The notes beneath the pieces were generated by a model. It made no database searches, was not told the DNA's origin, and worked only from the letters and a program-made list of their open reading frames with translations. A DNA stretch of 64,000 nucleotides, from NCBI RefSeq assembly GCF_009811795.1, contig NZ_BLJE01000001.1:1178001-1242000 (forward strand), read 5' to 3'. Positions 1-7,094 of the stretch are shown piece after piece (position 1 is the stretch's first letter; every line of letters starts with the position of its first letter). This DNA is from Litoreibacter roseus. Its GTDB lineage: Bacteria > Pseudomonadota > Alphaproteobacteria > Rhodobacterales > Rhodobacteraceae. Position numbers and translations under genes: made by a program.

Positions 1-167
1 CCGACTTGCTCAAGACGTTCAATGCGGGGATCGGCATGGTACTGGTGGTTGCACCACAGGCCGCAGAGGCTATCAGCCTGCAATTGACTGATATGGGCGA
101 GACGGTTTTCCAGATCGGTACCGTCACGACGCGCGGCGACATTGGGTATCAGGGCCAGCTTTTGTGA
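1..167 (+). CDS. purM: Phosphoribosylformylglycinamidine cyclo-ligase (AIR synthetase), C-terminal end only
   Basis: Partial gene that enters from the left edge, read in the frame starting at base 3 and ending with TGA at 165-167. The visible 54 residues include the stretch KTFNAGIGMVLVV, the typical end of the PurM C-terminal domain, and close with a TTRGDIGYQG tail. PurM makes aminoimidazole ribonucleotide in purine synthesis in the cytosol. Its stop overlaps the GTG start of purN by four bases (GTGA), the usual coupled purMN pair. The catalytic and ATP-binding parts lie outside the window, so identity rests on the short tail and on the neighbour. Confidence 0.85.
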   Translation, partial: DLLKTFNAGIGMVLVVAPQAAEAISLQLTDMGETVFQIGTVTTRGDIGYQGQLL

Positions 168-736
168 AACGAACGGCCATTCTGATTTCTGGTGGCGGCT
201 CCAACATGGTACGCCTTTGCGAAGATATGACAGGCGATCATCCGGCTCGCCCTGTTTTGGTGTTGTCCAACGATCCGGCGGCGGCGGGGCTTACCAAGGC
301 CAGCGCAATGGGCATCGCGACCGCAGCGGTTGATCATCGGGCATTTGGCAAAGACCGGGCCGCCTTTGAGGCGGAACTCTTGAGACATCTCGAAGCAGCC
401 GACCCGGATATTATTTGTCTTGCCGGGTTTATGCGGGTACTTAGCGCCGATTTTGTCAGCCGGTATGAAGGGCGCATTCTCAATATTCACCCGTCGCTTC
501 TGCCCAAATATAAGGGGCTGAACACGCATAGCCGTGCGATTGAGGCGGGCGATACCGAGGCCGGCTGCACTGTCCATCTGGTCACCGCTGAGTTGGACGA
601 CGGTCCAATCCTTGGCCAAGCGAAGGTGGCCATCGTGCCAGAGGATGTGCCCGATAGCCTGGCCGCAAAAGTTTTGGTCGAGGAGCACCGGCTTTATCCC
701 GAAGTGCTGCGTGCGTTTGCGACCAGTTTAGGTTAA
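164..736 (+). CDS. purN: Phosphoribosylglycinamide formyltransferase, 10-formyl-THF dependent
   Basis: GAR transformylase of purine synthesis; it transfers the formyl group of 10-formyltetrahydrofolate to glycinamide ribonucleotide. The 190-residue length fits the family. The phosphoribosyl-binding start ISGGGSNM is at residues 9-15, and the catalytic set matches E. coli Asn106/His108/Asp144: N107 and H109 in NIHPSLLPKYKG and D145 in AELDDGPI. The GTG start at 164 overlaps the purM stop, which argues for translational coupling and fixes the start. The rnd gene follows after about 90 bases and is probably read separately or as a tail of this unit. Confidence 0.97.
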   Translation: MKRTAILISGGGSNMVRLCEDMTGDHPARPVLVLSNDPAAAGLTKASAMGIATAAVDHRAFGKDRAAFEAELLRHLEAADPDIICLAGFMRVLSADFVSRYEGRILNIHPSLLPKYKGLNTHSRAIEAGDTEAGCTVHLVTAELDDGPILGQAKVAIVPEDVPDSLAAKVLVEEHRLYPEVLRAFATSLG

Positions 737-824
737 CGCCGCGGGACTTCCCAAGCCGGGTCTTTTGGCTTAGACCGGAAAGCGGGGGAGCACCAAAGAA
801 CAACAACAAAAAGACGCCCACTGC

Positions 825-1994
825 ATGAAGACATTAACGACGACCGAAGACTTGGCTGCCTTTTGTGAGCACGCCAGGGAATTTGATTATGTCACCGTCG
901 ATACGGAATTTTTGAGAGAACGCAGCTATTACGCGAAACTGTGTCTGATCCAACTTGCTGTCGCGGGCGAAGGTGAGGACGACGCGGTCCTTGTTGATCC
1001 GATTGTTGGATCAGACATGTCGCTTGAGCCGCTTTATGATCTTTTCCGGGATCCGAACGTCGTCAAAGTATTTCACGCGGCGCGACAGGATCTTGAGATT
1101 TTTTATGTCGAGGGCAATGTCATCCCGGCGCCTCTGTTCGATACGCAAGTGGCCGCAATGGTCTGCGATTTTGGCGAACAAGTGGGGTATGAGACTTTGG
1201 TGAGGAAGATCACCAAGGGCTCTGTCGACAAGTCTTCGCGGTTTACAGACTGGTCCAGGCGCCCATTGAGCGATGCCCAGAAAAACTATGCTCTGGCTGA
1301 CGTGACGCACCTGCGGGAGATCTACGAATATCTTTCGGCACGTCTGGATCGCACGAAACGCCGCGCTTGGGTTGAAGAGGAAATGGACGTTCTCAGGCGT
1401 CCCGAGACTTATGTGATCGATCCCGATGACGCATGGAAGCGCGTAAAAGTCCGATCAACTGCGCCGCGCTTTCTGGCAATTGTGCGCGAACTGGCCCGGT
1501 TTCGCGAAACTTATGCGCAAACTCGCAATGTACCGCGCAGCCGCGTTTTCAAGGATGATGCGTTGCTGGAACTGGCTTCGACCAAACCTAAAAACGCGAA
1601 TGACCTTGGGAAGTCTCGTTTGCTGTTACGAGAAGCCCGCAAAGGAGACATCGCAGATGGCATCATCGCCGCTGTCGAAGCGGGCCTTGTCTGCCCCGAT
1701 GCCGACCTGCCGCGCGCAGCGCCTCAACGGGACAAAGGGCAAATCAACGCGGCCTTGGCCGACCTGCTGCGCGTCCTGTTAAAGGCCAAGGCCGAAAAGG
1801 CGGGTGTCGCGCAAAAACTGATTGCAACCGCGTCAGAGCTTGATGACATCGCCTTGGGGGACCGGGACGGCCTTGCCTTGATGGGGTGGCGCGCGGAAGT
1901 TTTCGGCGAGGACGCCCTGCGTCTGTGTCGGGGGGAAGTCGCCCTGTCCGCCGATGGCGCAAGCGTCAAGATCGTCGAATTGACGCAAGCCTAG
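825..1994 (+). CDS. rnd: Ribonuclease D, 3'-5' exoribonuclease
   Basis: RNase D trims tRNA 3' ends. The N-terminal DEDD exonuclease domain covers roughly residues 1-170: motif I is DTEFLRE with D26 and E28, motif II lies in KVFHAARQDLEI, and motif III in NYALADVTHLREIY. An HRDC domain follows at about 210-290, giving 389 residues, normal for the family. The ATG at 825 has only a modest upstream purine stretch (caaagaacaacaac). Its TAG stop at 1992-1994 shares the tetramer CTAG with the stop of the convergent lipoprotein gene, so the two 3' ends overlap by four bases. Confidence 0.96.
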   Translation: MKTLTTTEDLAAFCEHAREFDYVTVDTEFLRERSYYAKLCLIQLAVAGEGEDDAVLVDPIVGSDMSLEPLYDLFRDPNVVKVFHAARQDLEIFYVEGNVIPAPLFDTQVAAMVCDFGEQVGYETLVRKITKGSVDKSSRFTDWSRRPLSDAQKNYALADVTHLREIYEYLSARLDRTKRRAWVEEEMDVLRRPETYVIDPDDAWKRVKVRSTAPRFLAIVRELARFRETYAQTRNVPRSRVFKDDALLELASTKPKNANDLGKSRLLLREARKGDIADGIIAAVEAGLVCPDADLPRAAPQRDKGQINAALADLLRVLLKAKAEKAGVAQKLIATASELDDIALGDRDGLALMGWRAEVFGEDALRLCRGEVALSADGASVKIVELTQA

Positions 1995-2449
1995 CGCCGG
2001 ACACTTCGCCGGTTGGTGTTTCCATTTACGACGATGGTGCGAATGCCCTCAAGATCGTCAGATGAAACGGCCCGACCTGCAAGGATTTCCCGGGAGCGTT
2101 CCGTGCCTTGCGGCTGCGCGTTTACAGGCGGCAAAGCCCTGAAGTCGAAGGCCAGAACGCTTGGGTCGCTGCTTGGCACGCGCACCAAACCTGCATCCCA
2201 GTAGCCCTGAGTGGGCGGCAATCCGATGGCGCGTATAATGGCACCTTCGGGCGTTGGATCGACCTGAAGTCCGACGATTGACGATACAAGTGGGCGACGG
2301 TTTTGCGGCGCTTGCACATCTGACGCGGCAACGGGCTCGCTGCGATCCCTGCCGAACCAGTTGAATGGGTTAAGGCCCGACTCGCGAACTCCGCCGCATG
2401 CGGTCAGGACAAGCACAAGGCTCAGTGCCGCCAAAAGTGATCGTGTCAT
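1991..2449 (-). CDS. Small predicted lipoprotein of unknown function
   Basis: A 152-residue protein with a clear lipoprotein signal peptide: MTRSLLAALSLVLVLTACGG, with lipobox LTAC and the lipidated Cys near residue 18. I chose the ATG at 2449 rather than the longer frame from 2494 because the signal peptide begins there and GGGGA lies just upstream. The mature part holds NPFNWFGRDRSE and a conserved-looking core (VGLQVDPTPEGAIIRAIGLPPTQGYWDA) of a kind seen in hypothetical proteins of Rhodobacteraceae; no enzyme motif is visible. It is expected at the periplasmic face of a membrane. It converges on rnd and is divergent from sufE. Confidence 0.8.
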   Translation of the reverse strand: MTRSLLAALSLVLVLTACGGVRESGLNPFNWFGRDRSEPVAASDVQAPQNRRPLVSSIVGLQVDPTPEGAIIRAIGLPPTQGYWDAGLVRVPSSDPSVLAFDFRALPPVNAQPQGTERSREILAGRAVSSDDLEGIRTIVVNGNTNRRSVRR

Positions 2450-2585
2450 AGAGGTCCCCGCCTTCGTCTCGTGTCGATTGGGTAGCGCATACATCGCGCC
2501 TTGAAAAGCCTGCGCGTCCTTGTGTGCTCTGGACGTGCCCGGCAGTGCAGCTTATCTCACCACCAAGCAGAAAAGGACGTGGATG

Positions 2586-3011
2586 ATGGCGCAAGCTGCC
2601 TTTGAAGAGATTGTCGAGACATTCGAGTTTCTCGAAGACTGGGAAGATCGCTACCGGCATGTGATCGACATGGGTAAAGCGATGGATCCTCTGGATGACG
2701 CGTTGAAGGTCCCTGCCACAAAAGTCGACGGTTGCGCATCGCAGGTCTGGCTTCATCCGACCATAGAGGGCGAGGGGCCATCGGCGACGTTTACCTTCGA
2801 AGGAGAAAGCGACGCGATGATCGTTCGAGGTCTGATCGCGGTCCTGAAAGCGCTCTATTCCGGTGTTTCCGTGTCGGATATCCCCAAAATCAACGCGCCG
2901 GTGGAATTGGGTCGGCTCGGGTTGAATGATCACCTCTCGGCTCAGCGGTCCAACGGACTGCGCGCCATGGTGGATCGGATCAATTCCGTTGCTGTCGCAG
3001 CCGCCGCTTAG
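2586..3011 (+). CDS. sufE: SufE-type cysteine desulfuration protein
   Basis: SufE accepts persulfide sulfur from the SufS cysteine desulfurase for Fe-S cluster assembly. The acceptor cysteine is C50 in VDGCASQVW, matching Cys51 of E. coli SufE, and the 141-residue length is normal. An in-frame ATG pair sits at 2583 and 2586; I chose 2586 because it gives an eight-base spacing from AGGA. The longer frame from 2520 lacks family similarity in its extra part. The gene stands alone, away from any suf operon, which is common in this family. Its stop overlaps the convergent DUF1638 gene by four bases. Confidence 0.95.
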   Translation: MAQAAFEEIVETFEFLEDWEDRYRHVIDMGKAMDPLDDALKVPATKVDGCASQVWLHPTIEGEGPSATFTFEGESDAMIVRGLIAVLKALYSGVSVSDIPKINAPVELGRLGLNDHLSAQRSNGLRAMVDRINSVAVAAAA

Positions 3012-3634
3012 GCAGATGTCAGGGCGCGGGCAAGATCGCCGTAGCCCGTGAAGCGATACTCGTATTTCAAACCCAACCGGTCTGCACAGGCCTTCGCCGT
3101 ATTCTGAAGCTCAGGTGTGTCTGTCTGGGCCAGATATATGAGCCGGTCGTAGTTCCCGAAATACATGTCGCGCAGGTCAGGGTGCCGGTCGAGCCCCAAC
3201 GGTTTCGTTACAAAGGTATCGAACTGGCGGACCAGAAAATCGGTCAGGTAGAATGCCGCCATCTCATCTCGTGCGGCGAAAGCCACGTTGCCGTCAAAGA
3301 AGCTGTAACAATGGGGGCCGTCGAGCATTTCAACGCCAAGACGGTCACATGTGGCCCTCAGCAATCCACCGGTTCCGCAATCTGCATAAAGCACAAAAAT
3401 ATCGCTGTAGTTGCCCCTGTGCTCTTTAACAGCGGTTTCAACAGCGGCGGGGATGCGGTCCGGGTGATTGTGCAAAATGGCGGGAAGGCAGGTCAGGTCC
3501 ATGTGACCGAGCCCATGCTGCGATTTGACCGCAAGCACTTCGCGGGCCAACGCGCCACAGGCCAAAAGAAGCACTCGGCCTGATCCTGTCGGCGGCGCGC
3601 CTTGCTCTGTCAGCGTTTGGTCGTCTGGGATCAT
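3008..3634 (-). CDS. DUF1638 domain protein, neighbour of corrinoid methyltransferase genes
   Basis: A 208-residue soluble protein, recognised as DUF1638 by YADCGTGGLL, GPHCYSFFDGN and the Cys-rich start VLLLACGALAREV. The ATG at 3634 is preceded by GGCGAG, so the longer frame from 3688 is not used. DUF1638 genes are known to sit beside corrinoid proteins and methyltransferases in both archaea and bacteria, but I know of no established reaction. Here it is third after the corrinoid protein and a small membrane protein on the same strand, with gaps under 45 bases, so they probably form one operon. A helper role in B12-dependent methyl transfer is an inference from context. Confidence 0.85.
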   Translation of the reverse strand: MIPDDQTLTEQGAPPTGSGRVLLLACGALAREVLAVKSQHGLGHMDLTCLPAILHNHPDRIPAAVETAVKEHRGNYSDIFVLYADCGTGGLLRATCDRLGVEMLDGPHCYSFFDGNVAFAARDEMAAFYLTDFLVRQFDTFVTKPLGLDRHPDLRDMYFGNYDRLIYLAQTDTPELQNTAKACADRLGLKYEYRFTGYGDLARALTSA

Positions 3635-3641
3635 CTCGCCG

Positions 3642-3818
3642 CTACTTTCGGCTCGACTGCGCCATCCATCGCACAATAAGGGCGGCAATCATAAGGCCAC
3701 TCAATACCAGCATCCCTTCCGGACCCGTCAACGGACCGATTTGGGACGCAATGAGCAGTGTGAGACCCGCAGTAGCGAGCACAACGACGAAAAGAACTGC
3801 GAACATTTTTGGCGGCAT
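3642..3818 (-). CDS. Small membrane protein (58 aa), unknown function
   Basis: Short gene between the corrinoid protein and DUF1638 genes, 7 bases before the DUF1638 start. It encodes two hydrophobic segments at about residues 6-26 and 35-50, joined by a short IGPLTGPEG loop, and a basic C-terminus. The ATG at 3818 is preferred; an in-frame TTG at 3848 would add ten residues but has no ribosome site either, so the start is uncertain. Tight packing in the operon is the main support that it is real. It resembles no family I recognise. Confidence 0.6.
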   Translation of the reverse strand: MPPKMFAVLFVVVLATAGLTLLIASQIGPLTGPEGMLVLSGLMIAALIVRWMAQSSRK

Positions 3819-3859
3819 GATTACAATATGGGGTGCATGCCACCACAAGAAAAGGGCGG

Positions 3860-4564
3860 TTAGCCCGCAGCCAGTTGATTGTGTTTACGCGCCATGAAGT
3901 CCTTCGCTGTTTCCACAGCCACCGCGGCATCCCGGCAGTAGGCATCCGCGCCGATGGCCTTGCCAAATTCCTCGTTTAACGGCGCGCCGCCTACGAGCAC
4001 TGTGTAATCCTCCCGGATGCCTTTCTCGACCATCGTATCAATGACGACCTTCATGTAAGGCATCGTCGTTGTCAGCAGCGCAGACATACCCAGAATATCG
4101 GGTTGCTCCGTCTCAAGCGCTTCAAGATACGCCTCTACCGCGTTGTTGATGCCCAGGTCGACGACCTCGAAACCGGCACCTTCCATCATCATGGAGACAA
4201 GATTCTTGCCAATGTCGTGGATGTCACCCTTTACGGTGCCGATAACCATTTTGCCGACACGGGGTGCACCGGTCTCTGCCAGCAGCGGCTTGAGGATGAA
4301 CATCCCGCCCTTCATTGCATTGGCTGCCAGAAGAACTTCAGGCACAAACAGGATCCCGTCACGGAAGTCATGGCCAACTATGGTCATCCCCCCAACAAGG
4401 GCTTCGGTCAGGATCCGATACGGCGCCCATCCCCGTTCAAGCAAGATGTTCACGCCTTCCTCGATTTCCTCTTTGAGGCCATCGTAGAGGTCGTCGAACA
4501 TTTGCTGGACAAGCTCTTCGTCGTTCAGCTCGCTCAGGATGATGTCTTCTTCTTCATCGGACAT
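3860..4564 (-). CDS. Corrinoid (B12-binding) protein, cobalamin module of a split methionine synthase
   Basis: Carries the methyl group on cobalamin between a folate-side and a homocysteine-side enzyme. The 234 residues show the MtbC/MetH-like helical cap at about 20-100, then a Rossmann B12-binding domain with the lower-ligand motif D-x-H-x-x-G at D114, H116 and G119 (GDIHDIG), followed by SALLTTTM and VGGAP. It has no reactivation domain. Members of this group work with MttB-like or methionine-synthase partners. The homocysteine methyltransferase gene at 6034-7050 lies 1.5 kb away, so I read this as the corrinoid part of the three-protein methionine synthase known from Phaeobacter. First gene of an operon with the small membrane protein and DUF1638. 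Confidence 0.9.
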   Translation of the reverse strand: MSDEEEDIILSELNDEELVQQMFDDLYDGLKEEIEEGVNILLERGWAPYRILTEALVGGMTIVGHDFRDGILFVPEVLLAANAMKGGMFILKPLLAETGAPRVGKMVIGTVKGDIHDIGKNLVSMMMEGAGFEVVDLGINNAVEAYLEALETEQPDILGMSALLTTTMPYMKVVIDTMVEKGIREDYTVLVGGAPLNEEFGKAIGADAYCRDAAVAVETAKDFMARKHNQLAAG

Positions 4565-4672
4565 GTCCGTGATCCTTTTTCGTCATGTTGGCTCAGCCTT
4601 GACGTTTTGCCGCAGGGAATGCGCATTAATTTGCGACATCGCCCATGCCACAACCGACCGGCGCTTGAAGAT

Positions 4673-4687
4673 GTTCTTATTTTGTTC
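4673..4687 (+). promoter_or_regulatory. LexA (SOS) box GTTC-N7-GTTC upstream of the radical SAM gene
   Basis: Reads GTTCTTATTTTGTTC, an exact match to the alphaproteobacterial LexA operator GTTC-N7-GTTC. It ends 13 bases before the ATG at 4700 in an AT-rich stretch, well placed to block transcription. It lies in the divergent region shared with the corrinoid protein gene, 109 bases upstream of that start, so the corrinoid gene is less likely to be affected. Confidence 0.75.
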
Positions 4688-4699
4688 TAATTTGACGGA

Positions 4700-5782
4700 A
4701 TGGAAAGTGACCCCAACATCCGGCATGGTCAGCGCAAAGGACGCGCAGCCTCCAGCAATGTGACGAACCGGTTTGAGCGCTTGAAATCCGTCGGCGTGGA
4801 TGATGGCTGGGGGCGGGAGGAAGAGTGGCCAGTTCTGCGCACAGAGGTTAGCACCGAGCGACCACGCAGCGTTATTGCACGCAACACGTCGCCCGACATT
4901 GGGTTCGATCGCTCGCTCAACCCCTATCGCGGGTGTGAACATGGCTGCATTTATTGCTTCGCCCGACCAGGCCATGCCTATCTTGGCATGTCGCCGGGCC
5001 TTGATTTTGAGACGCGACTGATCGCCAAAGCGGGTGCCGCTGACGTTCTGAGAAAGGAGTTGTCTGCGAAAAATTACAAGCCTGATGTCTTGGCGATCGG
5101 CACCTACACCGATGCCTACCAGCCGATCGAAAAACGCCATCAGATCATTCGCGGTGTTCTGCAGGTTCTGTCGGATTTCAATCATCCCGTCGGTCTGGTC
5201 ACCAAGGGAAACCTGATCGAACGCGATATCGACATACTGGCGCCGATGGCTGCGAAAGGCCTTGCCCATGTCTCGATTTCCGTCACGACACTGGACCGCG
5301 ACCTTGCCCGCAAGATGGAGCCGCGTGTTCCCAGTCCTGAGCGGCGTTTGAAGACGATCGAGCGGCTGGTTTCGGCGGGCGTTCCGGTGCGCGTAAGCGC
5401 GTCCCCGATGATCCCTGGCCTGACCGATCATGAGCTTGAGGCGATCCTGGCCCGTGCGCGCGATGTCGGTGCCAGCAGTGCGACATCCATCGCCTTGCGC
5501 CTCCCGAGGGAGGTTTCGGATCTGTTTCAGGACTGGTTGGCGGAACATATCCCGGATCGCGCTGCGCGTGTTATGGCGCGGGTGCGCGAAATGCACGGCG
5601 GAAAACCCTATGACGCGAATTTTGGGACGCGCATGACGGGAACGGGCGTCTATGCGAAGTTGCTTCGCGACCGTTTTTACCGCGCAACGCAGTCTTTGGG
5701 TCTTCGAACCGGTGCCATCAGCTTGCGTACGGATCTGTTTTCGGTGCCCCCTAAGACGGGCGATCAACTCAGTTTGTTCTGA
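4700..5782 (+). CDS. PA0069-family radical SAM protein (spore photoproduct lyase-like)
   Basis: Radical SAM protein of 360 residues. The cluster motif is CEHGCIYC with C79, C83 and C86, preceded by NPYRGCEHGC, the mark of the PA0069/SplB-related group (COG1533). The C-terminal part carries RLPREVSDLFQDWL and GKPYDANFGTRMTGTGVYA, also typical. The reaction of PA0069 proteins is not established to my knowledge; relatives such as spore photoproduct lyase repair DNA photolesions. The LexA box directly in front supports a role in DNA repair. The ATG at 4700 has only a weak ribosome site. It converges on the homocysteine methyltransferase gene with a 251-base gap in which I see no gene. Confidence 0.88.
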   Translation: MESDPNIRHGQRKGRAASSNVTNRFERLKSVGVDDGWGREEEWPVLRTEVSTERPRSVIARNTSPDIGFDRSLNPYRGCEHGCIYCFARPGHAYLGMSPGLDFETRLIAKAGAADVLRKELSAKNYKPDVLAIGTYTDAYQPIEKRHQIIRGVLQVLSDFNHPVGLVTKGNLIERDIDILAPMAAKGLAHVSISVTTLDRDLARKMEPRVPSPERRLKTIERLVSAGVPVRVSASPMIPGLTDHELEAILARARDVGASSATSIALRLPREVSDLFQDWLAEHIPDRAARVMARVREMHGGKPYDANFGTRMTGTGVYAKLLRDRFYRATQSLGLRTGAISLRTDLFSVPPKTGDQLSLF

Positions 5783-6033
5783 GCGCTTCTGCGGATAGCA
5801 TTTTGCCGCCGGATTGGCGACGGACGCGCTAGTTTCAACAGGACGTCCGATGTCACATGTGGATCGGATGCTCCGATCGTTTCTCAAAATGTCACTGGTC
5901 GACTTCACTTCCTGGCCCGGACCCGCAGAGTTTTCCTGATCGGTCGAACGTATGTATGACGCCGGGACATGGAAAATCACGGATCGAAGCCCTTGTTGAA
6001 GAGAAGAGTTTGCTTTGGTCGAGATGGTCGGCG

Positions 6034-7050
6034 TCAGGCGCGGGCACGCCTGCGTGTCCGGCGTGGCGCGGGGGTCGTGCTTGGATCAGTGCCATCGCTG
6101 GCTGACGAGAACCCGCCCAGTGCGGACGAGATTGCGTCAAGCTCGGGCACGCCGCCCTTCGGCCGCGTCTCCAAAGCCGCTCTCATGGATTCCAAATGAA
6201 CCGGGGTGGTTCCGCAGCATCCACCAATGATGCGTGCGCCTGCATCACGCGCCAGAACGGCGTAATCCGCCATCAGGTCTGGCGTGCCGTCGTAATGAAT
6301 ATGCCCATCATGATACTTCGGAATGCCCGCATTGCCCTTTGCAATGATCGGACGGCTTGCGTCGGCAAAACCCAAAACAGTGCGGAGCAGGTCGGACGCG
6401 CCAACACCGCAATTCGCGCCGAACGCGACGGGTTTGTGCTTCAGCCGGTCCACCAATGCCACCAGAGCAGGCGCAGTTAGCCCCATCATGGTGCGGCCTG
6501 CGGTATCAAAACTCATTGTGCCGCACCAAGGCATATCGGCCAGAGCCGCAGCCTCCGCCGCTGCTTTCAGTTCTTCTGCGGCCGAAATCGTTTCGACCCA
6601 GAGGACATCGGCACCCCCGGCTTTCAGACCTTCAGCTTGTTGGTGAAAGATTTCTACGGCGTTCTCATGTGTCAGCGTGCCCATAGGCGCCATGATTTCG
6701 CCTGTGGGGCCCATGGAGCCTGCGACAACCACCGGACGGCCTGCCGCGTCTGCGACATCCCGGCCAATCTCAGCTGCCATGCGGGACAAGTCAAATGCTC
6801 GATCTTGTGCGTCATGCAATTTAAGACGGGCTGCATTTGCACCAAAACTGTTGGTCAGAAAGATATCACTTCCGGCATCAACGGCCCCCTTGTAAAGGGT
6901 GTGGATACGATCCGGATGATCTTCGTTCCACAGTTCAGGCGCATCGCCTGAGGCAAGACCCATATTGAAAAGCTCTGTTCCCGTCGCACCATCGGCAAGA
7001 AGCCAATCCCGTTGCTGGAGAAGCTCTTCAAGTTTTGAGGTTCGGGCCAT
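6034..7050 (-). CDS. bmt: Homocysteine S-methyltransferase module (Zn-dependent), split methionine synthase / betaine-homocysteine methyltransferase type
   Basis: Binds homocysteine through zinc and takes the methyl group from methyl-cobalamin or a methyl ammonium donor. The 338 residues form a single TIM-barrel Pfam S-methyl_trans domain: start LLADGATGTELF at 17-28 and zinc ligands C214 in GANCGVG plus C278 and C279 in GGCCGTTP. It lacks the folate, B12 and activation domains of full MetH. In Roseobacter relatives this protein is called Bmt and acts with a separate corrinoid protein, encoded here at 3860-4564. An AAGGAAAG ribosome site precedes the ATG. It lies 44 bases after the MprF-like gene and may be read with it. 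The C-terminal 40 residues are low-complexity and basic. Confidence 0.88.
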   Translation of the reverse strand: MARTSKLEELLQQRDWLLADGATGTELFNMGLASGDAPELWNEDHPDRIHTLYKGAVDAGSDIFLTNSFGANAARLKLHDAQDRAFDLSRMAAEIGRDVADAAGRPVVVAGSMGPTGEIMAPMGTLTHENAVEIFHQQAEGLKAGGADVLWVETISAAEELKAAAEAAALADMPWCGTMSFDTAGRTMMGLTAPALVALVDRLKHKPVAFGANCGVGASDLLRTVLGFADASRPIIAKGNAGIPKYHDGHIHYDGTPDLMADYAVLARDAGARIIGGCCGTTPVHLESMRAALETRPKGGVPELDAISSALGGFSSASDGTDPSTTPAPRRTRRRARA

Positions 7051-7094
7051 GATAATTACTTTCCTTATGTTTGGCGCTCATGCCAGAAATTAGG

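Noticed and set aside
4565-4699. Possible cobalamin or SAM riboswitch before the corrinoid gene
   Set aside because: I found none of the conserved B12-box or SAM-II elements in this short divergent region.
5940-5966. Near match to a LexA box (GAAC-N7-TGAC)
   Set aside because: Second half-site fails and it lies between convergent genes, not at a promoter.
4583-5980. 465-residue open frame antisense to the radical SAM gene
   Set aside because: Composition is Arg/His/Gln-rich with no domain, and it mirrors the codon pattern of the plus-strand gene, whose radical SAM motif is clear.
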